Positions 23,137 to 31,958 of a DNA stretch of 64,000 nucleotides are shown here, one piece after another. The translations under genes and the position numbers were made by a program. Source of the DNA: Acholoe squamosa (lineage: Eukaryota; Annelida; Polychaeta; Phyllodocida; Polynoidae); NCBI GenBank assembly GCA_949317995.1, contig OX439042.1:12751174-12815173 (forward strand). The letters are read 5' to 3'. Every line of letters starts with the position of its first letter. Within the stretch, counting starts at the first letter, position 1. The notes beneath the pieces are model-generated. The model worked only from the letters and a program-made list of their open reading frames with translations. It did no database searches and was not told the origin of the DNA.

Positions 23137-23219
23137 TGACGTCATTTCCCCGTTGCTTCGCGGGGTCACGAGAGGTCAGCCGAGACTGGACACGGTGACG
23201 TCATGCGGAAACGCACGTG
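23137..23219 (-). promoter_or_regulatory. Candidate internal promoter between pol and the accessory region
   Basis: The 510-bp gap between pol and the accessory ATG is GC-rich. It contains an E-box CACGTG (23214-23219) and two perfect palindromic TGACGTCA boxes (23196-23203 and 23137-23144) 59 bp apart. A GCCATATTG word resembling a YY1 site lies a little further downstream in element sense. The cluster is about 200-290 bp upstream of the ATG at 22932. No TATA box is evident. Sites are seen directly; promoter function is inferred. A spliced subgenomic RNA from the LTR is the alternative. Confidence 0.45.
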
Positions 23220-23442
23220 CTACAGGCGGTACATCAACAAACTGATTGTTTTTAGGTAATTATCGCTCACCCCGATGACTCGTCTGGGGATTTAAGTGGA
23301 GATTATGGAAAGCTTAAGCAAATCCACCGGATTATCCGTCCACCACCCATTGGTACATCATGCGGGGGCGACAAATAAGCCTTTAGGGTCAGTTGTCATC
23401 CGTTCCTCTAAATGTAAACATTACACTCGTTGTGTATACAGG

Positions 23443-26400
23443 TTAGGTCACTGCAGTCCTCTGGGCAATTCGGGGGCTGCGGCGAACGTATCTCCCCTTC
23501 TCGGATAGTTCTTTATCGGACCTGACAGTCTGAAGAGCTTTCTCTAGGTGTTTCTTAGCCTTAGAAACACCTTTCCTCCTCTTTTTGTCTTCACCTGCCA
23601 AGACTATTTTAACTCCCCCACGCTTAATCGGTGTTGGCGTGGGTGTCACTGATTCGGAACACTTTTTGGGTCTACCACGGCCACGCTTCACTGTAGTGTT
23701 CTCTACCTGGTCTATTATGCGATTCTGGTTCAGGATCTTTCCGGAACCTTCACCATACATTTCTGTGGAGGTCTCCCTCCCAGACCATTTCCTTAATCTA
23801 GCTACATTTGACTTATAAAGTCGACCAAGATCAGATTTAATAATTACGGTACAATCACTGATAACTTGTGTTATAGTAAAGGGACCGTCCCAATTAGACG
23901 CTAATTTTATGTGTCTAAGCGGTTCATGTAACCTGAGAACTCTGTCTCCGGATTGGAATTTCCGATGCTTTAGATCGGTATCGTATGCTACTTTCTGCCA
24001 TTTGGCACTTTTCTCCAAATCAATTCGGACAGACTCATATGCTTTTCTAAATCTGTCTCTTAAACATTCCACAAAAACTACATGGCAAGGTAGTTCAGGG
24101 TCCATCCCTACGACTCCAAAAACTAGGTCAGCAGGCATTATCAAATCCTCTCCGAATACTAAAAGGTTCGGAGAACAATTTGTACTTGAATGTACCGTAC
24201 TGTTATAAGCATGTGTCACAAAATGACATTGCTCATCCCAGTCATCCATATGTTCATTAACGAGTGACTTTAGGACTTGGATGAGGGTTCTATTGAACCT
24301 TTCCACCAATCCGTCGCTTTGTGGCCTATACGGGTTGGTTCTAGTCTTGCAAATAGCTAAGTATTCGCACATACCCTGCCAGAGATTTGATTCGAATTCT
24401 CTGCCTTGGTCACTGTGTAACATTAATGGTACACCGAAGCTTAGTACCCAACCTTTTACAAAAGCTTCGGCACAAGTAATTGCTTTGTGGTCCGGTAGTG
24501 GAAATACTTTAGTGTATTTCGTATAATAATCACACACTACCATCATACAGGTATTATCATTAGCGGTTGTATTAAATCCACTAATAATATCTACCCCGAT
24601 TCTTGCGAATCTAACTCCGAAAAGTTCTTGGGATAGGGGAAGTTTGCCCATCCCGGGTCCGGGTTTGTTTTTACAACAATCCGGACAGGTGGTTACCGAT
24701 CTTTGCAAGTCCCGTGTCATGCCAGGCCAATAGTATTTCTTGGAAAGTCGTGCTAGCGAGCGTTTCCTTCCGAAATGACCACTGGTCTGATGCCCATGAC
24801 AGAAGTACATAATGTCATGTCTCATAGCATGTGGTATCACCACTTGCATGATTCTCTCACCATTATTACATGGCTTCCAACGGTATAACACGCCTTTCCG
24901 GACTTCAAGCTCGGTCCATTGAGCAAGAAACCTTCTCATTTCTCGATTTTCCAGAGAGACCTCTGGTCTAACTGGACGTATACCCTTTGGTACTAATTGC
25001 AGTAGCTGCGCAGTTATCGAGTCAGCTTCCTGGAAATGTCGTATGTGATCCATAGACCAATCCAGTATACTGGCAACTAGGGGTACGAATGGTCTTCGAA
25101 TCCCTGCTAACACTGCCCTATGAGCTCCACAATCAGTACAATCCGGATTATCACATTTCCGGATTGGTATTCGAGACAAAGCATCAGCATTTAAATGCTT
25201 AACTCCGGGTCTATGCTGAATCTGTTGATGTTCAAGCCCATATTCGGATAAATGGGCTAGCCATCGGCCTAACATGCCTTCAGCATCTCGGAAGTTCAGT
25301 AGCCACCTTAAAGAGGAATGATCCGTACGTAAAGTAAAGTTCGTTCCCCATAGAAAATGTTTGAACTTCTTGGTATATACGACTACTGCTAACAACTCTC
25401 TTTTGGTTGTGCAGTAATTGCGCTGAGTCTTGCTCAGTGTGTTGCTGGCAAAGGCAATCGGTACTTCTCTCCCATTTTGGACTTGCGAGAGAGCTGCACC
25501 AATGCTATCATTACTAGCATCAGTATCCAGTATGAAATGATCCGTTTCATTCGGATATTGCAATACGGGAGTACTCGTGAACAGGTCTTTTAGCTTTTGA
25601 AAAGCGGTTTCCTGTTCATGCGTCCAAGGAAATTTTTCCTTGGTACTTCCTGGAGTCCAGTTAGCTATTGCTTGTAGTGGGTAACTGACTCTAGAATAAT
25701 TCGGAATAAATTCCCTGTAATAGGAACAGAATCCCAAAAAGGACCTCACTTCCTTGGGTGTTTTAGGTCTATTCCAATTCGTAACTGATTCGATTTTTTC
25801 CGGATCAGCCTTTATTCCTTCATCACTGATGATGCGGCCCAAATAATTTATGGACTTTCTAAACATGTGGCATTTCTTAGGTTTCAATTTGAGACCATTA
25901 GAAATAATACGTTCTAGTACCATTTTCAGGTTATTAGAACACTCTTCGAATGTTTTTCCGAAGACTATGACATCGTCAAGATATACAAGACATCTTTTCC
26001 ACAATAAATCATTTAGAATTGTTTCCATCATTGCTTCAAATGTTGCAGGTGCATTGCACAGTCCAAACGGCATTACATTATATTGGAATAATCCAATATG
26101 ACTCGAAAATGCAGTTTTCTCCATATCTGAAGGGTTCATTCCCACTTGCCAGTAGCCTGATTGCAAGTCTAGGGTACAAAACCAGCTGTTTCCCCCTAAG
26201 GAGTCAATGGTTTCATCTATTCTCGGTAATGGATACGAATTCTTTTTCGTTATTCCATTCAACTTCCTGTAGTCTATGCAGAAACGGATAGTACCGTCTT
26301 TCTTTGTTACCATACACACAGGACTACTCCATGGACTATTGGAAGGGACTATTACATCCTGTTCCAACATCTTGTTTATTTCATCCTCAGCTACTCTCTT

Positions 26401-27648
26401 TTTTGCTAAAGGTAACCGTCTATACGGTATCTTAAAGGGTTCGGCATCTCCAGTATCTATTTTATGTAATACTTTATTTGTCGTACCTAGTTTTTCACCA
26501 GGTTTGGCAAAGGCAGTATGATACTGACAGAGCATATCATGGAACTCTTTCCGGTGTTCCGGATCCTCTAATGAAGTTTCTTCATACAACTTAAGTAAGT
26601 CTTCCGAAATTTCATCATCCCCTGTTACCTTCTGTAAGCTTAGCTTACTATCCGTTACAGTTTCCGAAAGGGTCACATTTCCAAAAACTTGTCCCTTTTT
26701 CAAGTAGATAGTAGTGTTTCCAGTATTGGAGACAGGTACTACCGACCAGGATGCATTCGCTACTATCGTGTCTACAGAATTTAATCCAATACTTGATAAC
26801 GTAACTACATCCGGTTCTATCACTGCAGGCTTATTACGCATTGCAGGATCACTTCTTACAAGCACATCACAGGCTACTCCCGGAGGGATTCGCACAGTGT
26901 GTGCCACACTAGCCATACTGCTCACTTGTCTCAGTACACATCTAACTTTTACGGGATACGGGTATCTCACACTCAACACTCCTGTTTGGGGTTCTAACAC
27001 AGCACCATACAGGGATGCGAAATCCAACCCAAGTATACCCTCATCTGCTATATCCGCAACGGTGGTGCTCATGACATAGTCATGGATACCATCCAACTGT
27101 AGTTTCACACAAGTTCTACCATACGTTTGCAAGGTACTGCCGTCGGCCGTCTGAGCACTTCCTCCCGATTTGAGAGTCTCATGTTCATCCGGTATAAGAT
27201 CGTAGAAACCCCTGGAGATACAAGAGTGGCTAGCTCCCGTATCCACAAGGAATTCGGCAGATCTTCCGTTAACAGTGAGGCAAACATACCACCGCCTTCC
27301 GTTTAGAACAGAGGGTATGTCCGTGACAATCGGAACGTCATTTTTCGCACCAGGAGTCGATCCACATCTTTTCAGGAATTCAAGACAAGGATGACCCGGG
27401 GGCAGGTGGGCACCACAGACCTTGGCTAATTCATAGCCGCCTGCCTCGTTACTGATATTGGGTTTCCCCTGTGCGCCCGTGGCACCTGTTATATCAGCTT
27501 CCCTAACCTTCCGGGTGTCTACAACCACCTCGGTGTTAGGCGATCTTGTTACTAAATGCGAACTATCGTCACGGATGGTGATATTATGGCAAGATTTGTC
27601 ACTGGGATCCCCTTCTTTGCCCCTCGGGAGATCCCTTTCTAGTTTCCC
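23443..27648 (-). CDS. pol: Pol: protease, reverse transcriptase, RNase H, integrase
   Basis: About 1401 residues if entered by -1 frameshift at 27648; the frame is open from 27678. Counting from residue 1 at 27528: an aspartic protease near 85-180 with DTGAS and ILGLDFA; a reverse transcriptase near 370-540 with FCIDYRKLN, TLDLQSGYWQ and YLDDVIVFG; an RNase H beginning at about 670 with LDTDASNDSIGAALSQ and LRTDHSSLRW; and an integrase with a zinc-binding H-H-C-C head (GHFGRKRS...CPDCCKNK) and D,D,E core (VCDYYTKYTKVF, LHSDQGREFES, ERFNRTL). An SH3-like stretch follows the core. The tail has a basic GRGRPKK motif resembling an AT hook and ends at TAA 23443. No catalytic residue is missing and there are no internal stops. 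Domain order is Ty3/Gypsy. There is no chromodomain. Confidence 0.95.
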   Translation of the reverse strand, partial: GKLERDLPRGKEGDPSDKSCHNITIRDDSSHLVTRSPNTEVVVDTRKVREADITGATGAQGKPNISNEAGGYELAKVCGAHLPPGHPCLEFLKRCGSTPGAKNDVPIVTDIPSVLNGRRWYVCLTVNGRSAEFLVDTGASHSCISRGFYDLIPDEHETLKSGGSAQTADGSTLQTYGRTCVKLQLDGIHDYVMSTTVADIADEGILGLDFASLYGAVLEPQTGVLSVRYPYPVKVRCVLRQVSSMASVAHTVRIPPGVACDVLVRSDPAMRNKPAVIEPDVVTLSSIGLNSVDTIVANASWSVVPVSNTGNTTIYLKKGQVFGNVTLSETVTDSKLSLQKVTGDDEISEDLLKLYEETSLEDPEHRKEFHDMLCQYHTAFAKPGEKLGTTNKVLHKIDTGDAEPFKIPYRRLPLAKKRVAEDEINKMLEQDVIVPSNSPWSSPVCMVTKKDGTIRFCIDYRKLNGITKKNSYPLPRIDETIDSLGGNSWFCTLDLQSGYWQVGMNPSDMEKTAFSSHIGLFQYNVMPFGLCNAPATFEAMMETILNDLLWKRCLVYLDDVIVFGKTFEECSNNLKMVLERIISNGLKLKPKKCHMFRKSINYLGRIISDEGIKADPEKIESVTNWNRPKTPKEVRSFLGFCSYYREFIPNYSRVSYPLQAIANWTPGSTKEKFPWTHEQETAFQKLKDLFTSTPVLQYPNETDHFILDTDASNDSIGAALSQVQNGREVPIAFASNTLSKTQRNYCTTKRELLAVVVYTKKFKHFLWGTNFTLRTDHSSLRWLLNFRDAEGMLGRWLAHLSEYGLEHQQIQHRPGVKHLNADALSRIPIRKCDNPDCTDCGAHRAVLAGIRRPFVPLVASILDWSMDHIRHFQEADSITAQLLQLVPKGIRPVRPEVSLENREMRRFLAQWTELEVRKGVLYRWKPCNNGERIMQVVIPHAMRHDIMYFCHGHQTSGHFGRKRSLARLSKKYYWPGMTRDLQRSVTTCPDCCKNKPGPGMGKLPLSQELFGVRFARIGVDIISGFNTTANDNTCMMVVCDYYTKYTKVFPLPDHKAITCAEAFVKGWVLSFGVPLMLHSDQGREFESNLWQGMCEYLAICKTRTNPYRPQSDGLVERFNRTLIQVLKSLVNEHMDDWDEQCHFVTHAYNSTVHSSTNCSPNLLVFGEDLIMPADLVFGVVGMDPELPCHVVFVECLRDRFRKAYESVRIDLEKSAKWQKVAYDTDLKHRKFQSGDRVLRLHEPLRHIKLASNWDGPFTITQVISDCTVIIKSDLGRLYKSNVARLRKWSGRETSTEMYGEGSGKILNQNRIIDQVENTTVKRGRGRPKKCSESVTPTPTPIKRGGVKIVLAGEDKKRRKGVSKAKKHLEKALQTVRSDKELSEKGRYVRRSPRIAQRTAVT
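27604..27648 (-). promoter_or_regulatory. Programmed -1 ribosomal frameshift signal between gag and pol
   Basis: In element sense the gag frame ends GAG GGA AAC TAG. The heptamer G GGA AAC (27648-27642) is a canonical X XXY YYZ slippery site, and the gag stop follows at once. Slipping back by one gives GGG AAA CTA, which is exactly the pol frame. Six nucleotides downstream a stem can form from GGGATC (27635-27630) and GATCCC (27609-27604), with a G-rich loop that could extend it. Heptamer, stop, spacer and stem fit the retroviral type of signal. Confidence 0.85.
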
Positions 27649-30422
27649 TCTGTACTTATCCCAGAGACACTCTCCTGTTTACGCGGAACAGGCTTTTCAG
27701 CCATACATTCGGGAGCAAAATGCCCCAGTTTCTGACATCTGAAACATCTCCTTTGAGATTTATCAACTCTTGGTCTTCTTAGAGCTTCTGTTAATCCGGC
27801 TATTAATGTTTCCATCATGTTAGTCGGAGCAACAGTGGCTGCTACAGTTGAGTTCGCCGTAGAGGCTACACTGCCATGTTGAGTTGATCCGGAAGCTGTT
27901 TTACCAGCAACAGATCCTCCTCTCCCTCTCGAATGTACTTTCCTATACCGCTTTTGTCGGTAATACTTTCCAGCCACATGGACTGAACCAATATATTCTC
28001 CGTTTTCATCGGAGACATATTCATCTTCCTCATCAACTTCATTCGATTCAACCGGAGCTAATTGGGAAGTATCATATACCGGAGCAGGTGTACCTCCGTA
28101 TTGGAAAGGAGCTGCTCTTACTGGACTAGGTCCAAGACCTACCAAACGTTTCTTCATGTCATGTCCATCAATTGCTATGAACAGATCACTGAAGGAAGTG
28201 TCATCTTTCCAGGAGTCCCACACCACTTGCTTATGATCCGGATCTCGCAATCCACTATAGAATTGTATGAACAATTCTTGTAGATAACAATCATCGTCAT
28301 GAGCCCAATTTGGACGTGCTTTCGAAAGCAAGTCCTGTAGCTCCAAACCAAAGACTTTGTGTGATTCTTTAGGTTTTTGTGTTCTCTTTTTAAAGCTTAC
28401 CCACGGATCTTCTCTAACGATTGATCCGAAAAGGTATGCGGCACATTCGACCAATTGATCATAGGTACCGTATATTCCGTAAGCTGCTCTCCATTGGTTG
28501 AGAGCTACTTTTCCGCCTTTATTTAACCAACAAATCAAATATGGCAGAGCTTCTTCTTTTGTCCATCCACTACAATTGACTTCGTCGACAAAAGCTTGAT
28601 ACCTGTCCTTCCATGGATCATTAGAATCATATGGAGGGGGTATCCGTGCCTGCCTACGTGCCGGATTATTACATCCGCGTAGTCTATCTGCTTCTCGCAT
28701 GCTCCAGTTCATGACTTCCATGCCGTCCGCTCCCTTTCGGTAGCAGTCAATGCCAAGGTTTTGGATACATTGGCTCCTATCAAAGATGGTTTGCATCCCT
28801 GCAGGCATAGAAGTTCTCCTGTTTGGTTTCCTGCCATCTCCTCCTGATCCTGATCCTCCGGATCCGGATCCTCCTGGGCCGCCTGGAGGGTTCCCTCCTG
28901 GTGGACCATTATTATTATAGCTTCCGGATGAACCACCAGGGCATCCGCTATTGTGACCGGTGTTTCCAGAAGACGCATATCTAGGGTAAGAATCATTTTG
29001 ATTCCATCCCTGGTTATAGCTATTACCATTTTGATAATTACCACCTCCTGATGGATTATAATTATTTCTATATCCATAGGAAGATGTTCTTGGTTGATAC
29101 GTACCGCCATTAATATTGTTTTGTGGCGGGTTTGGTCTCGGAAAACGTCCATCAGTAGGACCATTACCAGAACCTGGGGTTGGATTCGATAATCTTGGTA
29201 CTGCTGGTGTACTGTGGCCGGGTTGGGGGAAATATGAAGGTGGTGTCAACATATGCCTCATTGGTCCGGGTGCTCTTGGTTGTGCCACGGGTGTATTATT
29301 ATTATTCCCTGTAGCACCATCGTGAGTCGCTTTGATTTTGTGACTCAAATCTGGTATGGGTGGTGCCGGACCTATCGTATCCAGCATTGGAATTACTGGT
29401 TTAGATGCGGTTCCATTTACTGCAGCATTATCCGGTTTCTTGTAGATTCCGGATACCACATTCTTGTCAGCCCCATCATCAACGAATGGGCTGTATCTAA
29501 TTGGGGTTGCATCTTTAGATGTCTTTCCCAACATTGTAGATACCACAGCTGGATCTATATTACCTATAGTTAACTGGGCTGCTTCTACATATTTATCTAG
29601 AGTTATTGCAGTAGTCTGCAATTCCTGAAGCTCGTTTGTGAGTTTCTGTCTATCCTCCTCCAGTTGTTTGTTGTAAGCTATGATGCCTACCCGGATGGTT
29701 TCATTGTCTTCAGCTTGTTTACTACACTGAAGTTTCAATTTATCCAACTCGTCCTGATAATGGCGAATTTCGGATTCGAATTTTGTCTTATCAAGGTTTA
29801 GTTGGTCGTTCGTATCTATGTATGTTTGGATACGAATGTGCCTATTATCATATTCTTTATTGAATGATTCTCTCATAGATTGAAGTTTTAGTTCTTCATT
29901 CTCGAGTTCTTTCATGTACTCGCTCCTTCTGGCTTCGAATTCCTTTCGCATGCCAGTTAGGTCCTCTTCCATCTGAAGTTTTTCATGGAATACTTCATCC
30001 TTAGCTTTGACCAAGGTATTTAAATTCTCGTTCAAAGTTACATAAGTTTCATTCAACAACAGGACATCCGGTCGTTTTAATTCCTCACCTTCCGGTACCG
30101 CATAGGTTAAGTCGCCATCTATAGCGCTATAATCTAATATTGGTAATTCGGGCCTGGGTAACCTGTAAGGCAGCTCTCCGAATGTTACCCTTTTTCGCAT
30201 TGGTGCCGGATGTTCCGGGTTAGTACTTCCACCAACTTCGAACATCGAATCACTTAATTCGTCAACAAGCGATTGTTGGCCTATTAAGTTACTATGTCTC
30301 TGGATAGACTGTTCGCGTCGTACAGAGTCTGGCAGATTCTCTTCACTATCATTATAGTGGGGTCCGGGATCTCTCCAAGATGCTGATTCCGCATCTTGCG
30401 AGTCCGAATGGGCTTGGAGCAT
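27639..30422 (-). CDS. gag: Gag with coiled-coil N-terminus, capsid and CCHC zinc knuckle
   Basis: 927 residues from the first ATG at 30422 to TAG at 27639. The frame is open further 5' to 30536 and through the primer site, without ATG. From the ATG, residues about 120-280 form a long charged coiled coil (EDLTGMRKEFEARRSEYMKE and following). Then comes a Pro/Asn/Gly-rich disordered stretch to about residue 550 with tyrosine-rich repeats (YNQGWNQNDSYPRY). A retrotransposon capsid-like region follows (DPWKDRYQAFVDEVN to LRDPDHKQVVWDSW). A CX2CX4HX4C knuckle, CFRCQKLGHFAPEC, stands near the end. The Gag packages element RNA into particles. It is longer than typical Ty3/Gypsy Gag because of the coiled-coil and linker. 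Confidence 0.9.
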   Translation of the reverse strand: MLQAHSDSQDAESASWRDPGPHYNDSEENLPDSVRREQSIQRHSNLIGQQSLVDELSDSMFEVGGSTNPEHPAPMRKRVTFGELPYRLPRPELPILDYSAIDGDLTYAVPEGEELKRPDVLLLNETYVTLNENLNTLVKAKDEVFHEKLQMEEDLTGMRKEFEARRSEYMKELENEELKLQSMRESFNKEYDNRHIRIQTYIDTNDQLNLDKTKFESEIRHYQDELDKLKLQCSKQAEDNETIRVGIIAYNKQLEEDRQKLTNELQELQTTAITLDKYVEAAQLTIGNIDPAVVSTMLGKTSKDATPIRYSPFVDDGADKNVVSGIYKKPDNAAVNGTASKPVIPMLDTIGPAPPIPDLSHKIKATHDGATGNNNNTPVAQPRAPGPMRHMLTPPSYFPQPGHSTPAVPRLSNPTPGSGNGPTDGRFPRPNPPQNNINGGTYQPRTSSYGYRNNYNPSGGGNYQNGNSYNQGWNQNDSYPRYASSGNTGHNSGCPGGSSGSYNNNGPPGGNPPGGPGGSGSGGSGSGGDGRKPNRRTSMPAGMQTIFDRSQCIQNLGIDCYRKGADGMEVMNWSMREADRLRGCNNPARRQARIPPPYDSNDPWKDRYQAFVDEVNCSGWTKEEALPYLICWLNKGGKVALNQWRAAYGIYGTYDQLVECAAYLFGSIVREDPWVSFKKRTQKPKESHKVFGLELQDLLSKARPNWAHDDDCYLQELFIQFYSGLRDPDHKQVVWDSWKDDTSFSDLFIAIDGHDMKKRLVGLGPSPVRAAPFQYGGTPAPVYDTSQLAPVESNEVDEEDEYVSDENGEYIGSVHVAGKYYRQKRYRKVHSRGRGGSVAGKTASGSTQHGSVASTANSTVAATVAPTNMMETLIAGLTEALRRPRVDKSQRRCFRCQKLGHFAPECMAEKPVPRKQESVSGISTEGN

Positions 30423-30548
30423 TAATGAACCATTTCCATTCTCTTGGGCAAGTGATTGCCCTGCTGGGTTAGCTTCCCTAAGGGTGTCTAACCCATGTAC
30501 TAGCCGTTCGGACGTTATAACGTCCGGGCTATACACCAGAATTAACTG

Positions 30549-30560
30549 GTCACGGCACCA
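30549..30560 (-). promoter_or_regulatory. Primer-binding site, tRNA-His type
   Basis: In element sense TGGTGCCGTGAC lies one base after the 5' LTR. It is the exact complement of the 3' end GTCACGGCACCA of animal tRNA-His as I remember it. It would prime minus-strand synthesis. Confidence 0.8.
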
Positions 30561-30561
30561 G

Positions 30562-30938
30562 TGTAAGGGTTTGTGGCCTTACGGACCTGGGGGGTTCGGG
30601 TCTTACGGTTCGGAAAGAAAGAGTAAGACAGTATTCCAAGTGTATGCCAACGGTTAGGTTTATTACTTAACGCACACTCACGGCTGCCGGATGATATCAA
30701 AGAGGCAGCTAATATTAAAAGACAGTGGTTTACATGGTGTGGAGGCCAGAAGGGCCTCTGACGTAGCGGCTGAGCCCTGGGCTTTATATACGGACCCAGG
30801 TGTTCGTCGTCAGATGTCCCCACAGACCCGGATCGGTGCTGCCACCTATCCGGAACCTGAGGAACGTCCGACGACTCGACTCACCCGCCACGTCAGACGG
30901 TACCCAACTCCTATGGTTTAGTAACGTGTACCTCTACA
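30562..30938 (-). repeat. 5' LTR of the Ty3/Gypsy element (377 bp)
   Basis: Identical by eye to 18082-18458. In this copy the TATA box (plus-strand 30782-30790) would drive the genomic RNA; AATAAA is at 30659-30664. Identity of the two LTRs indicates a young insertion. The plus-strand flank ATAT (30939-30942) is the target duplication. Confidence 0.97.
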
Positions 30939-30942
30939 ATAT

Positions 30943-31444
30943 TTAACCAGATTTCTGATTTTCTGGCTAAGGTTGCAAATTTTTATGGTATTGATAGGTT
31001 GGTCAATTATCTGGATGACTTCATCATTATTGCCAACTCTGAAAGTGAGTGTCGCCATCAGAGGACCTTTTAATCGAAATTATGGAATATTTTGGTTTTA
31101 AGATTTCCAGAGATAAGGTTACTGACCCGAACAGAATTTGTACTTTTTTAGGTATCACCATTGACTCCAATAAAATTGAATTAACTTTGCCTAAAGAGAA
31201 AGTTGACAAGTTAGCCCGTGCTATAGACAGTTGCATTTATAAGAAATTTGCCAGTAAAAAAATCTTACAGAGTATTGGTGGCTTGATGTCATTTTGTTCC
31301 CAAGTGGTGAGGGAGGGCCGTACTTTTAGTAGAAGGGTTTTTGACTTGATGGCAAAGGCTAAGGAAAGAGGTGTCATTAAATCAAATCCAGGTATCATAA
31401 AGGATTTTTTGTGGTGGAAGGATTTTTGTAGAATTTTTAATTGA
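30943..31444 (+). pseudogene. Reverse transcriptase of the YR retroelement, C-terminal part
   Basis: This resumes the frame cut at 18081. It opens with NQISDFLAKVANFYG and contains the catalytic motif C as NYLDDFIIIA. A one-base frameshift at about 31050-31072 moves reading into the frame that continues LLIEIMEYFGFKISRDK, FLGITIDSNKIEL and LQSIGGLMSFCSQVVREGRTFSRR, typical of the DIRS thumb and connection. It ends at TGA 31442-31444, where another shift leads into RNase H. Confidence 0.75.
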
Positions 31445-31466
31445 AAATGATGTATATAATAAACCC

Positions 31467-31937
31467 ATGGTATCTGATGCGTCCATTCTAGGTTATGGAG
31501 CATGGTGTGGTACAGATTTCTTTTATGGATCTTGGAATAACGTTGACAGCTCTAAATTGGGGGTAGGTCACTGGGTTGCTCCTCCAAAGTATGACAATAT
31601 TGATGTTCATGAAAGGAATATTAATGTGTATGAACTATGGCCTGTTCTAGCTGGTTTGAAGAGATGGGGTCATTTATTCAAGAACTGCCGTCTGAACGCT
31701 GTAACGGATAACATGCAGGTGTTGGCAATGTTGAACACAGGCAGAAGTAAAAACCCACTTTGTATGGAGTGGCTGCGTGAAATCTATTGGCAATGTTTTG
31801 TGTATAACATTGATATCTATTCAACCTATATAAAGTCCGCTGATAATATTCTGGCAGACCAGTTATCAAGATTAGACTACAAAAATGTTCTTGCCAAGTG
31901 TGAAAAAACTTTGTCTGAAAATAATATGTGTATCTAA
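31467..31937 (+). pseudogene. RNase H domain of the YR retroelement
   Basis: A DIRS-type RNase H with all four acidic positions visible: VSDASILGYGAW (D), NVYELWPVLAGLKRWG (E), AVTDNMQVLAMLN (D) and SADNILADQLSRLD (D). It would degrade the RNA strand during reverse transcription. The reading frame is intact for about 150 residues but separated by frameshifts from the RT before it and the recombinase after it. Confidence 0.75.
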
Positions 31938-31958
31938 AAAAAAATTTCAGATCCCAGA

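Larger units (their letters stand above)
18082..30938 (-). mobile_element. Full-length Ty3/Gypsy-type LTR retrotransposon with a third coding region
   Basis: Length 12,857 bp, reading right to left. Order in element sense: LTR (30938-30562), primer site, gag (30422-27639), -1 frameshift, pol with protease, RT, RNase H and integrase (27648-23443), putative internal promoter (about 23219-23137), accessory coding region (22932-19984, one in-frame TAA), a small ORF (19633-19310), AT-rich tail, polypurine tract, LTR (18458-18082). The two 377-bp LTRs are identical by eye and the duplication ATAT is intact, so insertion was recent. It sits inside the RT gene of an older retroelement. The RT before RNase H before integrase order and the absence of a chromodomain fit a non-chromovirus Ty3/Gypsy lineage. 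It is unusual for its length, its long coiled-coil Gag and its 3' accessory region. Confidence 0.95.
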
